Assembly: GCA_036677805.1 (NCBI GenBank)
Contig: JAVBVS010000015.1
Span: 67,563-131,562 of the forward strand
Direction of reading: 5' to 3'
Length of the DNA: 64,000 nt
DNA from: SIG78 sp036677805
GTDB taxonomy: Bacteria; Verrucomicrobiota; Lentisphaeria; Victivallales; Victivallaceae
Each line of letters begins with the position of its first letter. Within the stretch, counting starts at the first letter, position 1. Position numbers and translations under genes: made by a program. The notes beneath the pieces are model-generated. The model did not search any database. It had not been told where the DNA came from and was given only the letters and a program-made list of their open reading frames with translations. Below are positions 31,846 to 42,100 of this stretch, in pieces.

Positions 31846-33984
31846 TTACGGTTTCATATCGCCGCTGTTAAGCATGGTGCGGATTTCCTCCGAATTGTCG
31901 CACCCGGCGATTTTCCAGAAGTTCTCTTCCTTGCCCAGGACCGCCGCCATATGGGCGACGAATTGCAGGTACGGCTTGTCCTCTTCGGACGGACAAACGC
32001 TCAACACCACGACCCGGATCAGGTTGCCGGTCGCACCGAATTCGTGATACCCGGTGGGGCTGATGCCCACCGCCGCCACCAGTTTCTTGGTCCCGTCGGT
32101 CCGGGCATGGGGGAAGGCCACGCCCTCGGCGACACAAGTCGAAACCACCGCTTCCCGGGCCAACACATCGGCGACACAGCGATCGAGGTCGGCAATCGCC
32201 TCGTTCTGCCGCAGTAGAATCAACAGTTCGCGGATCGCCTCTTCCTGGGAAGTCGCGGTCAGCCGAGTGAAGATACAGTTGCGGGGAATGATCCGGTCAA
32301 CATGAATCACCTTCTTTTTATTGTCATGCGCGGCGGCGATATTGTTGCGATCGTCCAGCACCGCATTGCCGAAGGCGTCGGGCGCGGTCAGGGCTTTGAG
32401 TTTGCCGATATTGCGATAAAGTTCGACCACGGTTTCGTAAACCACGGTTTTAATCAGCAGCACTTCCGATGGATTCGATTCGAAAACGAACTGGCAGCCG
32501 CAAACCTGAAGCGAAAAAGTGGTGCCTTCGCGCCGGAAATGGGTCAGCCCGCCTTCCCGGTCGACTTCCGAATGGCGAAACCCTTCCTTGCGGAAATTAT
32601 CGATCAGCAGCCGCAACACGAAATCGCCGATTACATCGGACGGGAATTCATAGGTCGTATACACGGTCCCCCCGGCGCTGACATCCTTGCGCACCCCCTT
32701 GCCTTTCATCGCCAGCAACAGCGCCAGCAACGGCGGCGCCACCAGCGTAGTGGCCAGCGTCATGATGATCGCCACGCCGAAAAGCTTGCTGTCGATGATC
32801 GGCACCGTCTTGCCGTTGAGATTCATCATGGTGGTGGCGCCGATCCCGGCGATAATCAATGCCACTTCGCCACGCGGGATCATGCCGACGCCGATGCGCA
32901 GCGAACCGAGCAGATTGAAGTTCATGAAGAACGCGGGCGCGGCGCAGCCGATGATTTTGGCCAGAACCGCCAGAACGCTGTAGATCAGCCCGAATTTCAG
33001 CACCGCCTCATCGCCGAGCACCCGGATGTCGACCAGCATCCCCATCACCACGAAGAAAATCGGGACCAGGAAGTCATAGATGCCGCGCAAAGCCCGCTGC
33101 ACCGAAAACGCGATATCGGTCTTGGACAAACTCAAACCCATCACATAAGCGCCGACGATCATCGCCAGTCCAAGCTGTTCGAAGATCCCCGCCAACAGCA
33201 ACGCCAGGGCAAATGCCAGCATAGCGAAAATCCCCGACGGGCGGAACCACTTCAAAAATCCGGCAACCCGGTGCGCCGCCAGCAACCCCAGTGCGGTCAC
33301 CCCGAGCCAGATGCCGATGCTCTTGACCGCAATCCATTCGATGCTGCTCCAATCCACGCCGGCGCCGGCGGAAGCTCCGACAATGCCCATGACCACCGCC
33401 AGACAGATGATGCCCAGCACGTCGTCAATGACCGCCGCGGCCAGAATCGTCGTTCCTTCCGGGGAGTCGATGCTCTTCTTTTCGGAAAGAATCCGCGCCG
33501 TGATGCCGACGCTGGTCGCGGTGCTCAAAATACCGAGAAAGAGGCAGCGCGGATCCATGAAGGAAGCCGACAGCAGCACCATGCCCAGCGCCACCCCGAA
33601 GGCGAACGACACCACCACCCCGCCCAGCCCGACCACGGTTCCCGCCACCGAGTAGCGGAAGAACATCCGCAGATCGGTTTCCAGCCCGGACATGAACAGC
33701 AACATGATCGATCCCAGCGTGGCCAGCGCATAAAGCGGGATCGACACCGGCAGCGCCGCGCCGTCGACCAGCGGAAAGACGCCGTGAGCGAAACCCGGGA
33801 TGCCGAGATTGAGCGATCCGAGCAGATAGGGCCCGATCAGAATGCCCGCCAGCAGTTCTCCCAGGACCGGCGGCACATTGATTTTCTGTGCCAGCTTGCC
33901 GCAGAAACGGGCGGCAAAAATAATCAGACCGAGTTGAATGGCCAGAAATGCGATCTGACCGCTGATGGACAATTCTTCCGACAT
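31846..33984 (-). CDS. CPA2-type cation:proton antiporter fused to a PTS EIIA domain
   Basis: This 712-residue protein has about a dozen hydrophobic segments in residues 1-410 of Kef/NapA type (PPVLGELLAGILIGPYLLG, FMSGLETDL, IDDVLGIICLAVV). A soluble region follows, then a C-terminal fructose/nitrogen-type EIIA domain. Its phosphorylatable His is conserved in VAFPHARTDG (about H626). The fusion suggests that antiport is tuned by phosphotransfer state, which is inference. The start ATG overlaps the DUF2062 stop by one base (TAATG), and these two plus the Na/Pi gene form one operon. A second antiporter with an EIIA-like tail is at 43711. Confidence 0.88.
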   Translation of the reverse strand: MSEELSISGQIAFLAIQLGLIIFAARFCGKLAQKINVPPVLGELLAGILIGPYLLGSLNLGIPGFAHGVFPLVDGAALPVSIPLYALATLGSIMLLFMSGLETDLRMFFRYSVAGTVVGLGGVVVSFAFGVALGMVLLSASFMDPRCLFLGILSTATSVGITARILSEKKSIDSPEGTTILAAAVIDDVLGIICLAVVMGIVGASAGAGVDWSSIEWIAVKSIGIWLGVTALGLLAAHRVAGFLKWFRPSGIFAMLAFALALLLAGIFEQLGLAMIVGAYVMGLSLSKTDIAFSVQRALRGIYDFLVPIFFVVMGMLVDIRVLGDEAVLKFGLIYSVLAVLAKIIGCAAPAFFMNFNLLGSLRIGVGMIPRGEVALIIAGIGATTMMNLNGKTVPIIDSKLFGVAIIMTLATTLVAPPLLALLLAMKGKGVRKDVSAGGTVYTTYEFPSDVIGDFVLRLLIDNFRKEGFRHSEVDREGGLTHFRREGTTFSLQVCGCQFVFESNPSEVLLIKTVVYETVVELYRNIGKLKALTAPDAFGNAVLDDRNNIAAAHDNKKKVIHVDRIIPRNCIFTRLTATSQEEAIRELLILLRQNEAIADLDRCVADVLAREAVVSTCVAEGVAFPHARTDGTKKLVAAVGISPTGYHEFGATGNLIRVVVLSVCPSEEDKPYLQFVAHMAAVLGKEENFWKIAGCDNSEEIRTMLNSGDMKP

Positions 33985-34487
33985 TACATGCTCTCTTTCG
34001 GGTTGAAGTTTGATTTTTTTAAACGATAATGAACAACTAATTTTTTCACGGCATAATAAGTCAAAGGCGTCATGACGACGGTCAACAGCGCGCCGCCGAG
34101 AAAAAATGCGGTCACCAGCTCCGCGCCGATCCGCATCAACGCCTCATAGCTTTCTTCATGCAGAACTCCGTCCAGAGCCGCGCGAACCGCATCGTAAGAG
34201 AGTGTCCCGCCCAGCAGCCGGCTGCCGACATAACACTGCACCGGATAAATGAAAAAAATCGTAAAATGATTGGTCAGCAATGTGCCCAGCACGGCTCCGA
34301 CTTTGCTGCCCTTCAAAATAAACGCGGCGGGAATGGAAACCATCAACTGAATTCCGAAAGGAATGAAGCATCCACAGAACATGCCGATCGCCCAGCCGCG
34401 GGCGATATATTCCGGCGGCGCCTTTTCCCGTACGATCTTGCCGTACAGGGCCAGCCATTTCCGCCGCAGATACCGCGTTGTCCTCAT
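33984..34487 (-). CDS. DUF2062 membrane protein
   Basis: This 167-residue protein has the DUF2062 pattern: a basic N-terminus, then PPEYIARGWAIGMFCGCFIPFGIQ, KVGAVLGTLLTNHFTIFFIYP and GSRLLGG, with three or four membrane segments. The function is unknown. It overlaps the Na/Pi cotransporter stop by 4 bases (ATGA) and touches the antiporter start, so it is translated with both. Confidence 0.88.
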   Translation of the reverse strand: MRTTRYLRRKWLALYGKIVREKAPPEYIARGWAIGMFCGCFIPFGIQLMVSIPAAFILKGSKVGAVLGTLLTNHFTIFFIYPVQCYVGSRLLGGTLSYDAVRAALDGVLHEESYEALMRIGAELVTAFFLGGALLTVVMTPLTYYAVKKLVVHYRLKKSNFNPKESM

Positions 34488-36169
34488 ATGGCTTCTCCGC
34501 TCTGCGGCGGACTGAACGCGGATGCGGTACGTTCGGTAATATTGCCGAGATGCCGCGACACCTTGTCGATTTCAGCCAGCAGTTCAATATAAAAAACCCC
34601 GGTAACCGGAGAGCATTGATTGCGATTCAGGCGCTTCAAATGATTTTTTTCGCATTTTTCAATCGCCGCCGGAATTTCCTTTTGAAGCGCCGCCGCCAGT
34701 CGGATATTTTCCGGTGTGCAGTTCTGGAGCAACGCCAGCGCGCATTCCGCCTGACGACAGAGCGACGACTGCAACATATCGAGTTCCTCTTCGGCCGCCT
34801 TGCTCAATTCCCCCTTGGCTTCGGCAAACCGGGCAATCAAATCCACGATCACAGCGGTATGGTCGCCGATGCGTTCGGCGTCATTGGTGCAGTGCAGCAG
34901 CTGCGGAATCCGTTCCGCCTGCGCCGGCGACAGCGGCCGCCGGATCAGCTGCGCCAGATAATCGGTGATTTCATGCTGCAACTCATCAACCTGTTCTTCG
35001 CGCCCGTTCAGCCGCCGAAGCAGTCCGGGATCAGCCGCGTGTTTGCGGGTATCCAAAGCGCATTCCGCCATTTTCCATGACTTTTTGAGCATCCGGCGCA
35101 ACATCGCCGCAGTCTGGTCCAAGGCAATCGCCGGCGTATCCAGCAAATGCGGTTCCAACCGCTGGTAACGAATTTTTTCCGCCTTGATCGGAATCAATTT
35201 TTCGCAGACCCGCGCCAACAGCGGAATGAACGGCACCAGCAACAGCGTGGTGAAGACATTGAACAGCGTATGGGCATTGGCAATATGCCGCGGCAGATCG
35301 CCGGAGCCGGAAAACCAGTTCACCAGACGGAAGAATACCGGCACCCCGGAACTGCCCCACGAAAGCCAGAAGGTCGAGCCGACGATCACCACCCCGATTA
35401 CATTGAACAACGTGTGGGCCAGCGCCGCCTGTTTGGCCACCCGGTTGGCGGCCAACGCCGCCAGCTGCGCGGTCACGGTCGTGCCGATATTGGAGCCCAG
35501 CACCAGTGCCACCGCGGTATAGATGTTGATCAGCCCGCCCGCCCCCAGCGCAATGATAATACCGGTGCAGGCGGAACTGCTCTGGATCAGCAGCGTGGCC
35601 GCCAAGCCGATGGCGATGGCGCCCGACACCGCGCCGAACGGCATTGAACCGTTGACCGGCGCGCAATCGAACCATTGAAATGCCGCCAGAAAAGCCGGAT
35701 GCCCGGAAAGGCTCTTCAGCTCGCTGCTCATGTATTCCATGCCGAGAAAAAGGAATCCGAGACCGATTACGGTCATGCCCCAGCCGTTGAGTACCGGCCG
35801 GGCGAAAAAGCTCAATGCCAGACCGATCATGATCGACGGCATGATGATCCAGGAAATCTCAAAAGCAACCAGCTGCGCGGTGATGGTCGTCCCGATATTG
35901 GCCCCGAAGATAATGCCGATGGCACGGGTAAGATCGAGCAGCCCGGCATTGACAAAACCGATCACCATCACCGTGCTGGCGCTGGAGGATTGAATCACGG
36001 CGGTTACGACCGTGCCCGATAAAATCGCCACGAAGCGGTTGGCGGAAAAAAAGCGCAGAATCGTGCGCATCCGTTCGCCCGCCGCGCGATGCAGTCCGTC
36101 GCTCATCATCTTCATGCCGAAGATGAAGATCGCCAGTCCGCCGAATACATTGAGCAGCAGCATGGTCAT
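34484..36169 (-). CDS. Na+/phosphate cotransporter (NptA/YjbB type) with PhoU-like domain
   Basis: This 561-residue protein contains two inverted membrane repeats with the family QSSSA motifs (AVIQSSSASTVMVIGF and LLIQSSSACTGIIIALG), plus GANIGTTITAQL and GSNIGTTVTAQL. The last ~200 residues are a PhoU-like helical domain (LHCTNDAERIGDHTAVIVDL). These carriers couple phosphate movement to sodium. It heads the three-gene operon with the DUF2062 and antiporter genes. AAGGGAGA lies upstream of the ATG. No clear promoter was found between it and the oad genes. Confidence 0.92.
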   Translation of the reverse strand: MTMLLLNVFGGLAIFIFGMKMMSDGLHRAAGERMRTILRFFSANRFVAILSGTVVTAVIQSSSASTVMVIGFVNAGLLDLTRAIGIIFGANIGTTITAQLVAFEISWIIMPSIMIGLALSFFARPVLNGWGMTVIGLGFLFLGMEYMSSELKSLSGHPAFLAAFQWFDCAPVNGSMPFGAVSGAIAIGLAATLLIQSSSACTGIIIALGAGGLINIYTAVALVLGSNIGTTVTAQLAALAANRVAKQAALAHTLFNVIGVVIVGSTFWLSWGSSGVPVFFRLVNWFSGSGDLPRHIANAHTLFNVFTTLLLVPFIPLLARVCEKLIPIKAEKIRYQRLEPHLLDTPAIALDQTAAMLRRMLKKSWKMAECALDTRKHAADPGLLRRLNGREEQVDELQHEITDYLAQLIRRPLSPAQAERIPQLLHCTNDAERIGDHTAVIVDLIARFAEAKGELSKAAEEELDMLQSSLCRQAECALALLQNCTPENIRLAAALQKEIPAAIEKCEKNHLKRLNRNQCSPVTGVFYIELLAEIDKVSRHLGNITERTASAFSPPQSGEAI

Positions 36170-36189
36170 GGCCGTCGCTTCTCCCTTGA

Positions 36190-36220
36190 GTTCCGCCGGC
36201 GGGAGCGGCGCCGGCGGAAC
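36190..36220 (-). terminator. Strong GC hairpin after oadB
   Basis: GTTCCGCCGGCG and CGCCGGCGGAAC form a perfect 12-pair stem with a 7-base loop, 9 bases past the oadB stop. There is no U-tract, so termination may be partial or factor-dependent. Confidence 0.5.
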
Positions 36221-36229
36221 GGTTTGATT

Positions 36230-37861
36230 TTACAGTTGATTCAACATATTGAGCAGCACCCCTGCGGCAACCGCCGAACCGATCACACCGGAAACGTTCG
36301 GTCCCATCGCATGCATCAACAGATAGTTGTGCGGATCGCTTTCCAGACCGACCCGGTTCGACACCCGCGCGGCCATCGGCACCGCGGAAACGCCCGCCGA
36401 ACCGATCAGCGGATTGATCTTTTCCTTACTGAAGAGATTCATGATCTTGGCGAACCAGACCCCGCCGGCGGTGCCGATGCCGAAAGCCACCGCCCCCAGC
36501 ACCAGGATGCCCAGCGTCTGGAGCGACAGGAACTGGACGGCCTCCAGCTTGGAACCGACCGCGATGCCGAGGAAGATGGTCACGATATTGATCAGCGCAT
36601 GCTGCGCGGTCTGATTCAACCGTTCGACCACACCGCATTCACGCATCAGATTGCCGAACATCAGCATCCCGATCAGCGGTGCGGCGTCAGGCAGCAGGAA
36701 TGCGCACAACAGCGTAATTGCAATCGGGAAACATATCTTTTCGAGTTTGCCGACTTTACGCAACTGGCTCATTTTGATTTTACGGTCGGCTTCGGTCGTC
36801 AGCAGCTTCATGATCGGGGGCTGAATGATCGGCACCAGCGCCATGTAGCTGTAGGCCGCCACCGCCACCGCGCCGAGCAGTTTCGGTGAAAGCTTGGTAG
36901 TCAGGTAAATCGAAGTCGGTCCGTCCGCCCCGCCGATAATCCCGATGCTGGCGGCATCCTTGATATCGAAGTTGATGCCCGGAATCGCCATGGTCAGCAG
37001 CAGCGCTCCGATCAGCGCGGTGAAAATTCCGAGCTGCGCCGCGCCGCCCAGCAACGCGGTCTTGGGGTTGGCGATCAACGGTCCGAAGTCGGTCATCGCG
37101 CCGACGCCGAGGAAAATCAGCAGCGGGAAAACGCCGGATTCAATCCCGACATGATAAACCATGCCCTGAAGACCGTCCGGACCGGAAATGCCCGCCAGCG
37201 GAATATTGGCCAACAGCGCGCCGAATCCAATCGGCAGGAGCAGGAGGGGCTCGAACTCTTTCGCGATCGCCAGATAAATCAGAATCAGCGACACGCCGAT
37301 CATCAGCAACCGCCCGAAGCCCAGAATCCAGGTGGACTGGAAATCCGCCGTGCCCTGATGGAAGATATCATAAAGCCCGGTGCTGTGCCACAATCCGGTC
37401 AAGCCTTCGCCCCAGCCCGGCATTTTGCCATTGGCCGAATCGGCGTTGTCGACCGAGTCGTGGGTGATCGCCGTCGGCGTGAAGCAGCCGATCAGAAAGC
37501 CCTTTTCCAGCGTGGCCGCGGCGCTCAGCGCCGGATTGAGCTTGTCGACATGCAGTCCGAGGTTGCTCTTGACCTTGCCCTTGCTGCGGCCTTCGGGAGA
37601 AACCACCATCATTTCCCGGCCGGGCAGAACCTTCTGCCCGTTGGCCATGCTCAAACTGAACACCACCGCCGGTTTATCCCATTCGTAAACCAGATAATTC
37701 TTACCGTCATGTTCATACCAGCCGAACATCGAATCGCTCTGATTGACCTGCCGGACCGCCCCTTCCGGCAGTTTTGCGAATTCCTCGGCGTTCGCCAGAT
37801 TCGGCAGCCCCGCCAGCGCCAGCAGCAACAATCCCGCCGTCAACATCCATCCGCGCATCAT
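36230..37861 (-). CDS. oadB: Sodium-pumping decarboxylase beta subunit with extra exported N-terminal domain
   Basis: This 543-residue protein is longer than usual beta subunits (about 380-430). Residues 1-25 look like a signal peptide ([15 protein letters not shown]), followed by ~130 residues of unrecognised soluble sequence. The OadB core then starts near [12 protein letters not shown]. The core has the sodium-site motif [12 protein letters not shown] and C-terminal [23 protein letters not shown]. Beta subunits couple decarboxylation of a carboxybiotin to sodium export. The ATG overlaps the oadG-like stop by one base (TAATG). No alpha (carboxyltransferase) subunit is in the window. Confidence 0.9.
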   Translation of the reverse strand: MMRGWMLTAGLLLLALAGLPNLANAEEFAKLPEGAVRQVNQSDSMFGWYEHDGKNYLVYEWDKPAVVFSLSMANGQKVLPGREMMVVSPEGRSKGKVKSNLGLHVDKLNPALSAAATLEKGFLIGCFTPTAITHDSVDNADSANGKMPGWGEGLTGLWHSTGLYDIFHQGTADFQSTWILGFGRLLMIGVSLILIYLAIAKEFEPLLLLPIGFGALLANIPLAGISGPDGLQGMVYHVGIESGVFPLLIFLGVGAMTDFGPLIANPKTALLGGAAQLGIFTALIGALLLTMAIPGINFDIKDAASIGIIGGADGPTSIYLTTKLSPKLLGAVAVAAYSYMALVPIIQPPIMKLLTTEADRKIKMSQLRKVGKLEKICFPIAITLLCAFLLPDAAPLIGMLMFGNLMRECGVVERLNQTAQHALINIVTIFLGIAVGSKLEAVQFLSLQTLGILVLGAVAFGIGTAGGVWFAKIMNLFSKEKINPLIGSAGVSAVPMAARVSNRVGLESDPHNYLLMHAMGPNVSGVIGSAVAAGVLLNMLNQL

Positions 37862-38418
37862 TATTTCACCTCCATACTGAACAGCGGGTCGCCGACCGCC
37901 ACCACTTGCCCGGCGGCAACCGGAATCGCAGTAATGGTCCCGGCGTGCTCAGCCTTGATTTCCGTTTCCATTTTCATTGCTTCCAGTACCAGCACCGGTT
38001 CTCCGGCGGCAACCGCACTGCCCACGGTCAACAGCACCCGGTTGACAGTGCCCGGAAGGGGCGATCCCACATCCTGCACCCGGACCGGAGCCGCCGCCGG
38101 ACTCCCGGAGGCAACCTGTTCCGTCACCGTTACCTGCCTGACCGGTCCGCCGTTGAGCGCCAGATGCACCGCCACCGCGGCGGCGGCGGCCAGCGTCGGC
38201 TCGCCGCCGGACGCGATGGCCGGCGCCTTCGCCCGGCGGGCTTTGGCCGCGGCCGCGGCGGAAGCGGCCGCGGCGGCTTCCAGCCGTTCATCGTACGGTC
38301 GGAGAAAACGCTTCAACAGGTCCATGACCCAAATCATGATCACCAGGAAGATATACACCATGCCCATGCCGAAAATCAACAACTTGATTCCCGCCATCAG
38401 CAGTTCCCAATTGTTCAT
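37861..38418 (-). CDS. OadG-like gamma subunit fused to a biotinyl carrier domain
   Basis: This 185-residue protein starts at the ATG at 38418 behind AGGAGTG. It has one membrane helix ([23 protein letters not shown]), an Ala-rich linker ([18 protein letters not shown]), and a biotinyl domain whose acceptor Lys is K149 in [10 protein letters not shown]. In classical pumps the gamma subunit is separate and the biotinyl domain is at the C-terminus of the alpha subunit, or is its own delta protein; here helix and biotin carrier are one chain. It would shuttle carboxybiotin to the beta subunit. Confidence 0.9.
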   Translation of the reverse strand: MNNWELLMAGIKLLIFGMGMVYIFLVIMIWVMDLLKRFLRPYDERLEAAAAASAAAAAKARRAKAPAIASGGEPTLAAAAAVAVHLALNGGPVRQVTVTEQVASGSPAAAPVRVQDVGSPLPGTVNRVLLTVGSAVAAGEPVLVLEAMKMETEIKAEHAGTITAIPVAAGQVVAVGDPLFSMEVK

Positions 38419-38449
38419 AAGAATTTCACTCCTGAAATCTTCCGAAAAA

Positions 38450-38484
38450 TTTCCACAGGCTGCGTGTTTGGAACTCTGTGGAAA
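38450..38484 (-). terminator. Hairpin with U-tract in the leader of the oadG-like gene
   Basis: On the minus strand TTTCCACAG and CTGTGGAAA form a 9-pair stem with a 17-base loop, followed directly by TTTTT. It ends about 30 bases before the oadG-like ATG. It may terminate the transcript of the small upstream gene or act as an attenuator. Confidence 0.45.
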
Positions 38485-38644
38485 AACTTCTGTTTCTGAC
38501 TGTGCCCGAATCCGCCTTGCCGAAGGCCCCTGAAGACCGGCGCGGCACGGTTCGGGCCACGCTACGACCCGATCGTCCCGGTAATGCGGAAGATTGCCTG
38601 CGGCGCGATTTGTCCGCGCGGTCATCTCCGTCGCGATACCGGTA

Positions 38645-39100
38645 TCAGGCTGATGGGCCGGCCCGGACCGGCAATGCGGCACGGAGTACCTGATGGAAGT
38701 GCAAACTGACGGAATCGGAGCGGAACGGCCACTGCTGTTCTTCGCCGTCACTATCCAGAAAAACCGACAGGTTCCGAAAAATATCGTCCGGCAGGCGGGC
38801 GGCAGGCCGCCGTCCATACTGACTGTTCGCCTCCAGCGTCTTGCGGATTTCACAAACGGCGGTGGTGCGCGCTTCGGATGAAGATTCTGAAGTCTCCGTA
38901 GCCTCTAACGTGGCGGAACCCCAGCTGTCGCGGCCGGAACACTCGGTTCGCACCGCATCGACCTGCCCGGACGGCAGTATCGCCATGAATGTCAGGAAAA
39001 AAAGCGGCAGAAGAAAAAACAGCCCCCAGCTCCATCGCCGCTCGGCAGAACCGGGCGTTGAAGCACCTGTCGGATAGGGCAATGATTGACTGGAATTCAT
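38645..39100 (-). CDS. Possible small single-pass membrane protein, unknown
   Basis: A frame of 151 residues from the ATG at 39100 (MNSSQSLPYPTGAS) has one good membrane helix (WGLFFLLPLFFLTFMAIL) after a short basic N-terminus. A polar region with two Cys follows. I recognise no family, and codon use is less convincing than in the neighbours. In favour is a promoter-like TTGAAA-N16-TATATT at 39134-39161, just upstream on the same strand. Against it are the weak ribosome site and a 226-base gap before the oadG-like gene. It may instead be an untranslated leader of the oad operon. Confidence 0.4.
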   Translation of the reverse strand: MNSSQSLPYPTGASTPGSAERRWSWGLFFLLPLFFLTFMAILPSGQVDAVRTECSGRDSWGSATLEATETSESSSEARTTAVCEIRKTLEANSQYGRRPAARLPDDIFRNLSVFLDSDGEEQQWPFRSDSVSLHFHQVLRAALPVRAGPSA

Positions 39101-39133
39101 TCGTTCCGCCGGGGGTTTCAAACTAATTCCGAT

Positions 39134-39161
39134 AATATACTTCCCATCGGCGAATTTTCAA
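39134..39161 (-). promoter_or_regulatory. Promoter upstream of the small gene and oad genes
   Basis: On the minus strand TTGAAA (39156-39161), a 16-base spacer and TATATT (39134-39139). The -35 box overlaps the stop codon of the RND pump gene. Confidence 0.55.
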
Positions 39162-42100
39162 GTGTTTTTATTGCCGGATTTGTTCCAATCGGTTAATTTC
39201 TGAATGAAAACGTAGAATCCCGGAATCAGGATGGTTCCCAGCAGCACCGAAAGCAGCATGCCGCCGAAAACCACCGTGCCCAGCGCCCGGCGGCTCGCCG
39301 CCCCCGCCCCGGCGGCCACCACCAGCGGAAAGGTTCCCAGCAGAAACGAAACCGCCGTCATCAGCACCGCGCGGAAACGCAGCCGGGCCGCGAACGCCGC
39401 CGCCTCGGGCGCGCTCATGCCGCCGCGGTCATGCTGATGCTTGGCGAATTCCACAATCAGGATGGCGGTCTTGCAGGCGATGCCGAAGAGCAGGATCAAC
39501 CCCACCTGAGTATAGATGTTGTTGTCGATTTTCAAAGCCTTCAGGGAAAGCACCGCGCCGAAGAACGCCACCGGCACCGCCAGCAGCACCGCCAGCGGCA
39601 ACATCCAGCTTTCATACTGCGCCACCAGAAAAAGGTACATGAACAACAACGCCAGCACGGTAATCACCGTCATCATGCCGATTTCGACATTCTCAAAACG
39701 AATGCCGACGGCGGCCTGTTGTTCCTGATAGGACATATCGGTCCATTCGAACTTCATCCCCGGCGGCAATACTTCGCGCGCAATTTCCTCCATCGCCGCC
39801 ATCGCCTGACCGGTGCTGGCGCCGGGCGCGGGCTGGCCGTTGACCACCGCCGACGAATAGAGATTGTAGCGGTTCAGGTACTGCGGCGACTGGCGGAAAC
39901 TGATCGCGGCCAAAGTTTCCAGCGGCACCATGTCGCCGGTCCGATTGCGCACCTGAAGATTGCGCAGCTTGTCGACCGTGTCGCGAAAATCGGCCTGCCC
40001 CTGCAACTCGACCTTGAACACTTTGCCGTATCGATTGAAATCGTTGACGTAAGTATAGCCGGTCAGCCCCTGAAGCGTGGTATTGAGGTCGCTCAGGGCG
40101 ACGCCCAGTTTGAACGCCTTTTCCCGGTCGATTGCGACAAAGACCTGAGGCACATTGGCGCTGAAGGTGGAAAATACGCGCGCCAGCGCCGGATGCCCGT
40201 TGGCTTTGGCGCACAGGGCGTTCAGCGCCTCCTGAAGCCGTTCGGGATAGGTTCCGACCGTGTCTTCCACGACAAACGCAAATCCGCCCGTCGTCCCGAT
40301 GCCCTGAATCACCGGCATCCCGAACGCCACCACATTGGCCTCGATCACCGCCGCGAATTTGCGGTTCAGCGCCGCCAGAACCGCCGGTTGCCGGAGTTCC
40401 GGCGTCCGGCGTTCGGCCCAGGGCTTGAGCGAAACAATCAGCAGCGAGTTGTTCGACGCCTGCGCCGAATTCAGGATACTGTATCCGGGCACCGCCATCA
40501 CGTCCAGTACGCCGGGCGTTTCCAGACAGATTTTGACCAGCGCATCGGTCAATTTCTGCGAACGGTTCAATGCCGCCGCGTCGGGCAATTGCACATTGAC
40601 GAAAATTTTGCCCTGATCTTCATCCGGAATGAATCCGGTCGGGAGGTTGCCATAAAGCCAGACCGCGCCCGCCGCCAACCCGGCATAAAGCGTCATCAGC
40701 AGGAAAACCCGCCGGACCGCCGGACCGACGGCCACGCCGTATCCGGCGCTCAACTTGTCGAAAAAATAATTGAAAGCGCGGAAAAGGATGAATTTCCGGC
40801 GCTCCGGCGACGGCGGCAGCAGAATCAGAGAACACAACGCCGGACTCAACGTCAGGGCATTCACGCTGGAAAGCGTCACCGCCACCGAAATCGTGACGCC
40901 GAACTGCCGGTACATCTCGCCGGTGATCCCGCCCAGGAAACAGACCGGCACGAACATCGCCAGCAATACCAGCGTAGTGGCGATCACCGGGCCGGTCACC
41001 TGCTCCATCGATTTGATCGCGGCGTCGCGGGCGGAAAGCTTTTCCTCCGCCATCAGGCGGCTGACGTTTTCGATCACCACGATCGCATCGTCGACCACCA
41101 CCCCGATCGCCAATACCAACGCAAAAAGCGTGATCAGATTGATGGTGAAACCGATCAGCGCCATCACCGCGAAGGTTCCCACCAGCGACACCGGAATCGC
41201 CAGCGTCGGCACCAGCGTCGACCGCCATTCCTGCAAAAAGAGCCAGGTCACCAGAATCACCAGCACCACCGCCACCACCAGCGTAATCGCCACTTCATGG
41301 ACCGAGGCAGAGATGAAATCGGTCGTGTCGAACGGCACCGCGTAATCCAGCCCCTCGGGGAAATAAGGCTTCAGCTCGGCCAGTTTGGCCCGCACGGCTC
41401 TGGCAATATTGATGCCGTTGGCGTCATTGAGCTGATAGACCGCGATCAGCGCCGCGGGTTTGCCGTTATAACTGCCGCTCGAAGCATAACTTTCCGCGCC
41501 GAGTTCGACGGTGCCCACGTCGGCCAGCCGCACCTGCTCGCCGCTGGAGGTGGAGCGCAGCACGATGTTGCGGAATTCTTCGACATCGGACATGCGCCCC
41601 TGAGTCTGAAGCGAATAACGGAACTGCTGTCCCTTCGGCGCCGGAGCGTCGCCCAGCGCGCCGGCCGAAACCTGAACGTTCTGGGAGCGGATCGCGGCAA
41701 TGATATCGTCAACAGTCATTTTCAGATAAGAGAGCTTGTCGGCATCGAGCCAGATGCGCATGGCGTATTTGCGCTCGCCGAGGATCTGAACGTCGCCGAC
41801 GCCGGGAATCCGCGAAAACTCATCTTTGATGTTGATCGAGGCGTAGTTGCTCAAAAAAAGGTCGTCGTAGGCGCCGTCGGGGGAGTAGAGCGCCGCCACC
41901 ACCAGCATGTTGCTCGATTTTTCCTTGACGATGACCCCCTGCCGCGCCACCGCCTCGGGCAATTGCGCGGAAGCCCAGTTCACCCGGTTCTGGGTGTTCA
42001 CGGTATTGGAGTCGCCGTCGGTGCCGATGTCAAAGGTCACCGTAATCGTCCCGCTGCCGGTATCGGTCGCAGTCGAGGAGAGGTAGATCATCCGCTTCAC

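Noticed and set aside
32302..34029. Plus-strand open frame opposite the antiporter-EIIA gene
   Set aside because: Extremely His/Asp/Arg/Gln-rich shadow of a membrane protein read on the other strand.
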